Source of the DNA: Clostridia bacterium
GTDB taxonomy: Bacteria > Bacillota > Clostridia > Oscillospirales > Butyricicoccaceae
Length of the DNA stretch: 6,639 bases
Assembly: GCA_017560175.1 (NCBI GenBank)
Contig: JAFYOK010000243.1
Coordinates: forward strand, 1-6,639
Direction: 5' to 3'
The notes beneath the pieces were generated by a model. The model made no database searches. It was not told where the DNA came from and worked only from the letters and a program-made list of their open reading frames with translations. The position numbers and the translations under genes are program-made. Of this stretch, positions 1 through 4,533 are shown piece after piece. How positions within the stretch are numbered: position 1 is the stretch's first letter; every line of letters starts with the position of its first letter.

Positions 1-670
1 GCTCACCCAGCAGGAAGAAGGCCGTATAGTCGGAAACACGAACAGCCTGCTGCATATTGTGGGTGACCATGACAATGGTGTATTTATCCTTCAGTTCCAG
101 AACCAGTTCCTCAATACGGGAAGTAGAGATGGGGTCGAGGGCCGATGTGGGCTCGTCCATCAGCAGGATCTTGGGCTGTACGGCCAGTGCTCTTGCGATG
201 CAAAGACGCTGCTGCTGTCCGCCCGACATACCGAGCGCGTTCTTCTTGAGGCGATTCTTGACTTCGTCCCAGATCGCAGCGCCGCGCAGGGCATTTTCAA
301 CGATTTCGTCCAGTTCGACCTTATTGGTGATACCGTGGGTACGGGGGCCGTAAGCGACATTGTCATAGATGCTCATGGGGAAAGGATTGGGCTTCTGGAA
401 AACCATGCCGATCTCCTTGCGCAGCTGGTTGACATCGATATCGCTGCCGAAAATATCCTTTCCTTCATAGCGAAGATCACCGGTGATCTTTACGCCGGGG
501 ATGAGATCATTCATGCGGTTGAGGGTCTTGAGGAAAGTGGATTTGCCACAGCCCGAAGGGCCGATAAAAGCGGTGATGCTCTTTTCAGGGATATCGATTT
601 TTACATTCTTCAGTGCCTGGTGTTCACCATACCACAGGCACATGTCTTTAACGGTAATGATATTGTTCAT
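1..670 (-). CDS. pstB: Phosphate ABC transporter ATP-binding protein PstB (3' end cut by window)
   Basis: This is the ATPase of the high-affinity phosphate importer; it works on the cytoplasmic face and drives the PstC-PstA channel. Reading the minus strand from ATG at 670 gives 223 residues that run off the left edge; the family is about 250 residues, so roughly 27 are missing. All ABC motifs are visible: Walker A GPSGCGKST (37-45), Q-loop VFQKPNPFPMSI (90-101, the PstB-specific form), signature MSGGQQQR (148-155), Walker B ILLMDEPTSALD (168-179) and switch histidine in VTHNMQQA (202-209). The signature begins with Met where Leu is usual, a mild change. The start is fixed by AAGGAG about 7 bases upstream, lying inside the end of pstA. 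The ATG overlaps the pstA stop (ATGA), which suggests translational coupling. A phoU gene may follow outside the window, which I cannot see. Confidence 0.97.
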   Translation of the reverse strand, partial: MNNIITVKDMCLWYGEHQALKNVKIDIPEKSITAFIGPSGCGKSTFLKTLNRMNDLIPGVKITGDLRYEGKDIFGSDIDVNQLRKEIGMVFQKPNPFPMSIYDNVAYGPRTHGITNKVELDEIVENALRGAAIWDEVKNRLKKNALGMSGGQQQRLCIARALAVQPKILLMDEPTSALDPISTSRIEELVLELKDKYTIVMVTHNMQQAVRVSDYTAFFLLGE

Positions 671-1524
671 ATACTTCTCCTTTTTGCGAAGTGTTTCTGT
701 ACGAGGGTAGCTGCAAAATTGATGAGGACAGTCAGCAGCATGAGAATGGCGGCGATGGCAAAGGCAACGCCGAACTCACCCTGTTCTTTTGCGTAAACGT
801 AAAGTGCAACCGTCAGTGTGGCGCCGGGTGCAGCCAGACCGTCGATGACACCATTGAGGGCGTGGGCGAAACCTGCCGTGAAGAGCAGTGCAGCCGATTC
901 ACCAAGAATACGGCCGACCGAAAGAATGCAGCCTGTAATGACACCGTCGACACATCCGGGAATAACAACGGTGCGGACGACACGCCATTTGCCGGCACCC
1001 AGACCAAATGCACCCTCACGGTAGGACTGCGGAACGGTCTTGAGACTCTCCTGTGTGGTACGCATGATGGTCGGCAGGTTCATAATGACCAGTGTAAGCG
1101 CACCTGCCATCAGACAGGTTCCCATGCTGTTGGAGAACAGCAGCATACCGACCAGACCGTAGATGATGGAAGGAATACCCGAAAGGGTCTCGGCCGCATA
1201 TTCGATCAGGGCAACAAGCTTCTTATTGGAAGCATATTCTGTCAGATAGATGGCAGCGCCGACACCCAGAGGAAGAACGATGACCAGTGTGGCCAGAACG
1301 ATGTAGAGTGTGTTGAGGATATCGGGCAGGATGCCGATACGCTCGGTGAGGTAGCTGGGCTTGGTGGTCAGCAGCTCCCAGGTGATATTGGGAATGCCCT
1401 GGATCAGTACATAGCCCATGAGGAAGAGGACCAGTGCAGCAGTCAGACCAACCGACAGCAGCATGAGGCTCTTCATCAGCACTTCATAGCCTTTTCTTTT
1501 ATTGGATAACGATTTATTGAACAT
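667..1524 (-). CDS. pstA: Phosphate ABC transporter permease PstA
   Basis: This is one of the two membrane subunits that form the phosphate channel in the cytoplasmic membrane. The 285-residue product has the family length. It has an N-terminal hydrophobic segment (about 18-42) and further membrane segments at about 68-95, 115-150, 195-220 and 250-275. The PstA/PstC hallmark GIPSIIYGLVG is at 116-126. The cytoplasmic EAA-type loop that docks on PstB is REGAFGLGAGKWRVVRTVVIP (about 169-189). GRILGESAALL (204-214) matches the conserved stretch after it. The ATG at 1524 follows the pstC stop by 3 bases and has an AAAGGA-like ribosome site lying in the last codons of pstC. The gene ends in TGA overlapping the pstB start by 4 bases. 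PstA versus PstC is decided by gene order, the short N-terminus and the GRILGESAAL form. No sign of damage. Confidence 0.96.
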   Translation of the reverse strand: MFNKSLSNKRKGYEVLMKSLMLLSVGLTAALVLFLMGYVLIQGIPNITWELLTTKPSYLTERIGILPDILNTLYIVLATLVIVLPLGVGAAIYLTEYASNKKLVALIEYAAETLSGIPSIIYGLVGMLLFSNSMGTCLMAGALTLVIMNLPTIMRTTQESLKTVPQSYREGAFGLGAGKWRVVRTVVIPGCVDGVITGCILSVGRILGESAALLFTAGFAHALNGVIDGLAAPGATLTVALYVYAKEQGEFGVAFAIAAILMLLTVLINFAATLVQKHFAKRRSI

Positions 1525-1527
1525 AGA

Positions 1528-2394
1528 TTAGTCCTTTTCTTTTTTTAGGAAGAAATTAAGGGTGACATTGATCAGCATGATGAACAGGAACAGAACCAGC
1601 GCAATGGAGAACAGTGCCTGTCGCTGCAAGCCGCTGGAATAGGCCATCTCGCTGGACACAGCGGTGGTCAGGAATCGAACACTCTGGAAGATGGAGTCGG
1701 GCATATTCGGTACATTACCGGCAACCATCATGACCGCCATGGCTTCACCGATGGCACGGCCAACACCGAGAACGACCGAAGCCGCGATACCGCTTTTGGC
1801 AGCAGGAACAGAAACCTTGAAATAGGTTTCGATGGGAGTAGCACCCAGAGCAAGAGAAGCATCCTCATACTCCTTGGGAACGGCATCCAGCGCTGTGACC
1901 GACATCTTGATGATGGAGGGCAGGATCATAACTGCCAGGACGATGATGGCTGCAAACAAACTTGCGCCATCGGGAACCCGGAAGATCTTACGAATGCCGG
2001 GAACCAGTACCAACATACCGACCAGACCGTAAACGACCGAAGGAATACCGGCCAGCAGACTGACGGCAGCCTGCATGACAGCCTTAACTTTGGGAGACGC
2101 CAGCTTGGAGAGATAGACAGCTGTCAGAAAGCCGATCGGTACGCCAAGGACGATGGCACCGGCTGTACCGTAAATACTTGTCAGAATAAAGGGAAGAATA
2201 CCATAGGCAGGGGTTTCGGCAGTGGAGGCCCACACCTTGCCAAACAGGAAATCTTTCAGACCGATCTGACGGATGGCAGGAATACCCGAAATGATCAGAT
2301 ATACGGTAATGAGCAGAACACAACCGACGGTGATCAGGCCCAGCAGCAGGAAGAGACCGTGAATGGCCTTTTCCATTCTTTGATTTGTCTTCAT
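1528..2394 (-). CDS. pstC: Phosphate ABC transporter permease PstC
   Basis: This is the second membrane subunit of the phosphate importer, pairing with PstA. The 288-residue product has about six hydrophobic segments (near 12-37, 66-95, 110-136, 145-168, 204-226 and 260-284). It carries the family motif GIPSVVYGLVG (116-126), an EAA-type loop YEDASLALGATPIETYFKVS (176-195) for contact with PstB, and GRAIGEAMAVMMVAGN (212-227), which is typical of PstC. The ATG at 2394 is preceded by GAGG at a rather long spacing of about 11 bases. A second ATG six codons in (2376) lacks a visible ribosome site, so I keep the first. A long hairpin lies between this gene and pstS, which may lower permease expression relative to PstS. 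The gene ends three bases before pstA, in the same operon. Confidence 0.96.
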   Translation of the reverse strand: MKTNQRMEKAIHGLFLLLGLITVGCVLLITVYLIISGIPAIRQIGLKDFLFGKVWASTAETPAYGILPFILTSIYGTAGAIVLGVPIGFLTAVYLSKLASPKVKAVMQAAVSLLAGIPSVVYGLVGMLVLVPGIRKIFRVPDGASLFAAIIVLAVMILPSIIKMSVTALDAVPKEYEDASLALGATPIETYFKVSVPAAKSGIAASVVLGVGRAIGEAMAVMMVAGNVPNMPDSIFQSVRFLTTAVSSEMAYSSGLQRQALFSIALVLFLFIMLINVTLNFFLKKEKD

Positions 2395-2412
2395 AGTTTG
2401 TATAACCTCACG

Positions 2413-2452
2413 GCAGAAGAGCGACGGTTATCTATGTAACCGTCGCATCTGC
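2413..2452 (-). promoter_or_regulatory. Long hairpin between pstS and pstC
   Basis: A perfect 10-base inverted repeat (2421-2430 with 2437-2446, 6-base loop) is extended by a further 5-base pairing (2413-2417 with 2448-2452) across a small asymmetric internal loop. It starts 7 bases after the pstS stop codon in the transcript. Read in the operon direction there is no U-run after it, so it is not a standard terminator. It fits an mRNA 3'-end stabiliser or processing signal, or a partial attenuator, letting pstS be made in excess over pstCAB. Read on the plus strand it is followed at once by TTTTTC, so it could also stop antisense transcription heading into pstS. The structure is seen; the role is inferred. 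Confidence 0.75.
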
Positions 2453-2459
2453 GTTTTTC

Positions 2460-3266
2460 TTAGTTTGCGGAAACTACACCGGCTGCAGAGATGATCTCAT
2501 TTGCATCGCTGGAAGTGATGTAGTCGAAGAACTTCTGTGCAGCATCGCTCAGCTTTGCATCGCTCTTGGTAACCAGAACGAAGGGGCGCTGTACAACATA
2601 GCTGCCGTCCTTGATGTTTTCTTCGGTAGCAGCGACACCATCAACTGTCAGAGCCTTAACGGTATCCTTGACCGAAGCGACCGAAGCATAACCGATAGCA
2701 CCGGGGTTCTGTGCAACTGTGGTGATAACGTCGCCTGTGGAGGTCAGCTCCTGGCGGTACTGGCATGCATCCTCAGTGTCGGTGATGGACTCAAAGCCAT
2801 CGCGTGTGCCGGAACCTGCCTCACGGCCGATCAGAACGATCTCTGCGTCGTTGCCGCCGACTTCAGACCAGTTGGTGATCTCGCCGGTGTAGATCTTGGC
2901 GATGGTCTCAACACTCAGGTCAGAAACAGGGTTTTCGGGATTGACGATGACGGCAATGCCATCGTAAGCCAGAACAGTACCGGTCAGGCCGGCTTCCTTT
3001 TCCTCAGCCTTCAGGTCACGAGAGGACAGGCCGATGTCGCAGCGGCCTTCCTGTACGGCCTTGATGCCCGAGCCGGAACCGGTGGGGTTGTAAGTAAAGC
3101 TGATGCCTGTTTCGCTCTGGAAAGCCTCGCCCAGACCGCCGATGACCTTTTCCATGGAAGTGGAACCATCGGTAGCGACCGAACCCGCTTCTTCGCTGCC
3201 GCCGCAGCCTGTCAGCATCGAGATGGCCAGAAGAGCGGCCAGCATCATTGTAATCATCTTTTTCAT
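2460..3266 (-). CDS. pstS: Phosphate ABC transporter substrate-binding lipoprotein PstS
   Basis: This is the extracellular phosphate-binding protein that feeds PstCA, tethered to the outer face of the membrane by a lipid. The 268-residue product starts with a lipoprotein signal peptide: MKK, a hydrophobic core, then lipobox LTGC with the modified Cys at 21, followed by a GGSEEAGS linker. Phosphate-contact regions are visible: DGSTSM (33-38), NPTGSGSGIKA (60-70), DIGLSSRDLK (77-86) and the strongly conserved GREAGSGTRDGFE (147-159). Further family marks are AYDGIAVIVNP (100-110), KIYTGEITNW (124-133) and GAIGYASV (189-196). The start at 3266 is set by AAAGGAG about 9 bases upstream. It is first in its operon, behind its own Pho-type promoter and downstream of the HAD gene terminator. 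The length is slightly short for the family but complete. Confidence 0.97.
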   Translation of the reverse strand: MKKMITMMLAALLAISMLTGCGGSEEAGSVATDGSTSMEKVIGGLGEAFQSETGISFTYNPTGSGSGIKAVQEGRCDIGLSSRDLKAEEKEAGLTGTVLAYDGIAVIVNPENPVSDLSVETIAKIYTGEITNWSEVGGNDAEIVLIGREAGSGTRDGFESITDTEDACQYRQELTSTGDVITTVAQNPGAIGYASVASVKDTVKALTVDGVAATEENIKDGSYVVQRPFVLVTKSDAKLSDAAQKFFDYITSSDANEIISAAGVVSAN

Positions 3267-3275
3267 TGTTTTTGT

Positions 3276-3283
3276 CTCCTTTC
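3276..3283 (-). promoter_or_regulatory. Ribosome binding site of pstS
   Basis: The minus strand reads GAAAGGAG here, about 9 bases before the ATG at 3266. It is a near-full match to the 3' end of 16S rRNA, supports the chosen start, and predicts strong translation of the binding protein. Confidence 0.85.
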
Positions 3284-3329
3284 AAGACTTCGTTGTTTTT
3301 TGTTTTCTCACTTTCTTGGTACAGTTGCT

Positions 3330-3385
3330 ATTTTAGGGGGCTTATGTAAAATCAAAAATACATGGAATGTGAAATCTAAGTGAAA
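3330..3385 (-). promoter_or_regulatory. Pho-box promoter of the pst operon
   Basis: On the minus strand TTTCAC occurs twice exactly 11 bases apart (3385-3380 and 3374-3369). A weaker ATGTAT follows at the next 11-base step, then ATTTTACATA (3352-3343), and 7 bases later a -10-like TAAAAT (3335-3330). There is no good -35 box; the repeats lie where it would be, as expected of a promoter that needs an activator. Known PhoB and PhoP operators are direct repeats at 11-base steps (TTNACA-like in Bacillus). The transcript would start near 3323, giving a leader of about 57 bases. The same layout occurs before the HAD gene. The repeats are seen; binding by a PhoB/PhoP regulator is inferred. Confidence 0.8.
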
Positions 3386-3404
3386 TTACAGCGCCGGTTT
3401 TGTC

Positions 3405-3442
3405 TTTAAAAAAGAAAAAGCGTAGGTGTGTTCACCTACGCT
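3405..3442 (-). terminator. Intrinsic terminator of the HAD phosphatase gene
   Basis: A perfect 10-base stem (3419-3428 with 3433-3442, 4-base loop) begins 3 bases after the HAD stop codon. In the minus-strand transcript it is followed by TTTTCTTTTTT. This is a textbook rho-independent terminator, so the HAD gene is probably a single-gene unit separate from the pst operon, whose Pho box begins about 20 bases further on. Confidence 0.93.
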
Positions 3443-3445
3443 CAT

Positions 3446-4240
3446 TTATTTTCTCTGTGTATCTGCAACAGCCACAATATCTCCAACACCATCCAGTACC
3501 ATGGTGGGTCGATAGGCAAAGGTATCCATTGTATTTCTGTCGGAAACACCGGACATGACCAACACGGTAGACATACCACATTCCATACCGGAGATGATAT
3601 CTGTGTCCATTCGGTCGCCAACCATGACGGCTTCTGCAGAGTGGCAGCCCAGGATATTCAGACCTGTACGCATCATCAGAGGATTGGGTTTGCCGCAGAA
3701 GTATGCCTGCTTTCCTGTTGCAAGTTCAATCGGCGCGATCAACGCACGGCAGGCAGGAGCAATTCCGTTTTCGATGGGGCCGGTCAGGTCGGAATTGGCA
3801 CCGATCAGCTTTGCGCCTTTCAGAACCAGGTTGGTTGCCTTTGTCAATGTGTCCAGAGAATAGCACTTGCCTTCACCGATGACAACGTAATCCGGGTTGA
3901 CATCATTCATCGTAATGCCTGCATCGTAAAGGGCATTCAGAAGTCCGGCCTCACCGATGGCATAAACAGAGCATCCGGGCGCCTGCTCCTTGAGGAAAGC
4001 TGCAGTGGCCAGAGCACTTGTATAAAAATGTTCTTCCGATACATCCAGTCCCATGCGAGCCAGCTTCTGCTGCAGCTCACGGGGTGTGTAGCCGCTGTTG
4101 TTGGTCAGAAAAAGAAACTCCTTATTTTCTCTGTGCAGCCAGTCAATGAACTCCGCAACACCGGGCAGAATCTTGTTGCCATGGTAGATTACGCCATCCA
4201 TATCGCAGATAAATCCCTTTTTTGTACTAAAATCAATCAC
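3446..4240 (-). CDS. HAD-superfamily phosphatase, NagD/AraL (HAD-IIA) type
   Basis: This is a probable cytoplasmic phosphomonoesterase acting on small phosphorylated metabolites; the substrate cannot be told from sequence. The 264-residue product has all four HAD motifs: motif I DMDGV with nucleophile Asp13 and acid/base Asp15, motif II FLTNNSG (Thr46), motif III Lys in FCGKPNP (about 184), and motif IV VGDRMDTD (207-214). The region between motifs II and III is a large C2-type cap, as in NagD, AraL and eukaryotic PNPP/PGP phosphatases. The length is normal for that family and no signal peptide is visible. The start is GTG at 4240, chosen because AAAGGA lies about 10 bases before it and no in-frame ATG fits better. 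The gene has its own Pho-box promoter and terminator beside pst, which suggests a role in releasing phosphate during starvation. Alternatives are sugar-phosphate clean-up or nucleotide phosphatase. Confidence 0.92.
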   Translation of the reverse strand: MIDFSTKKGFICDMDGVIYHGNKILPGVAEFIDWLHRENKEFLFLTNNSGYTPRELQQKLARMGLDVSEEHFYTSALATAAFLKEQAPGCSVYAIGEAGLLNALYDAGITMNDVNPDYVVIGEGKCYSLDTLTKATNLVLKGAKLIGANSDLTGPIENGIAPACRALIAPIELATGKQAYFCGKPNPLMMRTGLNILGCHSAEAVMVGDRMDTDIISGMECGMSTVLVMSGVSDRNTMDTFAYRPTMVLDGVGDIVAVADTQRK

Positions 4241-4245
4241 TTATA

Positions 4246-4253
4246 TGCTTCCT
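4246..4253 (-). promoter_or_regulatory. Ribosome binding site fixing the GTG start of the HAD gene
   Basis: The minus strand reads AAAGGAAG shortly before GTG at 4240. The only nearby upstream ATG (about 4263) opens a frame that stops after six codons, so it cannot start this protein. The GTG start is therefore well supported. Confidence 0.75.
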
Positions 4254-4290
4254 TTCAGCATTCAAACTTTATCATCTTATTTCGATTGTT

Positions 4291-4346
4291 ATTGTAGATG
4301 CCCTATGTAAAATTGAAAAGACAAGTCATGTAAAATCTAAATCAAA
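4291..4346 (-). promoter_or_regulatory. Pho-box promoter of the HAD phosphatase gene
   Basis: The minus strand carries ATTTTACAT twice, 23 bases apart (4336-4328 and 4313-4305). Degenerate repeats TTTGAT and TTGTCT lie at the intervening steps. The -10-like TACAAT (4296-4291) sits 7 bases after the last ATTTTACATA, exactly the distance seen before pstS. Aligned without gaps to the pstS promoter, 42 of 56 positions agree by eye. A 9-base direct repeat, GAAAAGACA on the plus strand (4315-4323 and 4349-4357), brackets the distal half and may add another operator half-site. The transcript would start near 4284, giving a leader of about 45 bases. Control by a PhoB/PhoP-type regulator is inferred from the match. 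Confidence 0.78.
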
Positions 4347-4374
4347 TCGAAAAGACAGACCTTCCCTTCGCGTT

Positions 4375-4419
4375 CCCATACAGTGTCCGGATCGTCACCT
4401 TGCTCCGGTGCTATATGGG
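4375..4419. other. Possible structured element in the divergent intergenic region
   Basis: CCCATA (4375-4380) can pair with TATGGG (4414-4419), followed inward by a 2-base pairing and then CCGGA (4387-4391) with TCCGG (4404-4408), closing a 12-base loop. An alternative inner pairing, CACC with GGTG, is also possible. No U-run follows on either strand, so it does not look like a terminator. It lies upstream of the likely start sites of both flanking genes, so it may not be transcribed at all. I do not match it to a known riboswitch. Confidence 0.35.
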
Positions 4420-4484
4420 TTCCAAACAGCATTAAAAATTTTATATTTTCTCTGTCAGTTTACTATTGCAAAATCTTCCTGTTT

Positions 4485-4512
4485 TTGCTACGCTGTGCAT
4501 AGGAACTATTAT
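4485..4512 (+). promoter_or_regulatory. Candidate promoter of the repeat surface protein gene
   Basis: TTGCTA (4485-4490) and TATTAT (4507-4512) are separated by 16 bases and resemble weak -35 and strong -10 boxes. The start of transcription would fall near 4519, only a few bases before the ribosome site, which makes the leader unusually short. Another AT-rich stretch near 4435-4470 could hold the real promoter instead. Confidence 0.35.
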
Positions 4513-4520
4513 ATTAAAAC

Positions 4521-4526
4521 AGGAGG
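4521..4526 (+). promoter_or_regulatory. Ribosome binding site of the repeat surface protein gene
   Basis: A full AGGAGG stands 7 bases before the ATG at 4534, a near-ideal site that fixes this start and predicts strong translation. Confidence 0.92.
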
Positions 4527-4533
4527 ATTTTGA

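Noticed and set aside
59..796. Plus-strand open frame of 245 codons
   Set aside because: It lies antisense to pstB and the end of pstA, which are unmistakable. It has no ribosome site and its product is a shadow of the real frames.
691..1509. Plus-strand open frame of 272 codons
   Set aside because: Fully antisense to pstA. The product is rich in Cys, Gln, Asp and Asn, as expected of a reversed membrane-protein frame.
3405..3442. Hairpin considered as a bidirectional terminator
   Set aside because: The U-run follows it only on the minus strand, and there is no plus-strand gene ending here.
3428..4297. Plus-strand open frame of 289 codons
   Set aside because: Antisense to the HAD gene with all four catalytic motifs on the other strand. 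It also spans the HAD terminator and promoter, and has no ribosome site.
4328..4381. Tiny minus-strand frame of 17 codons (MGTRREGLSF...) just upstream of the HAD promoter
   Set aside because: It ends within the Pho box, upstream of the predicted start of transcription, and has no ribosome site; chance.
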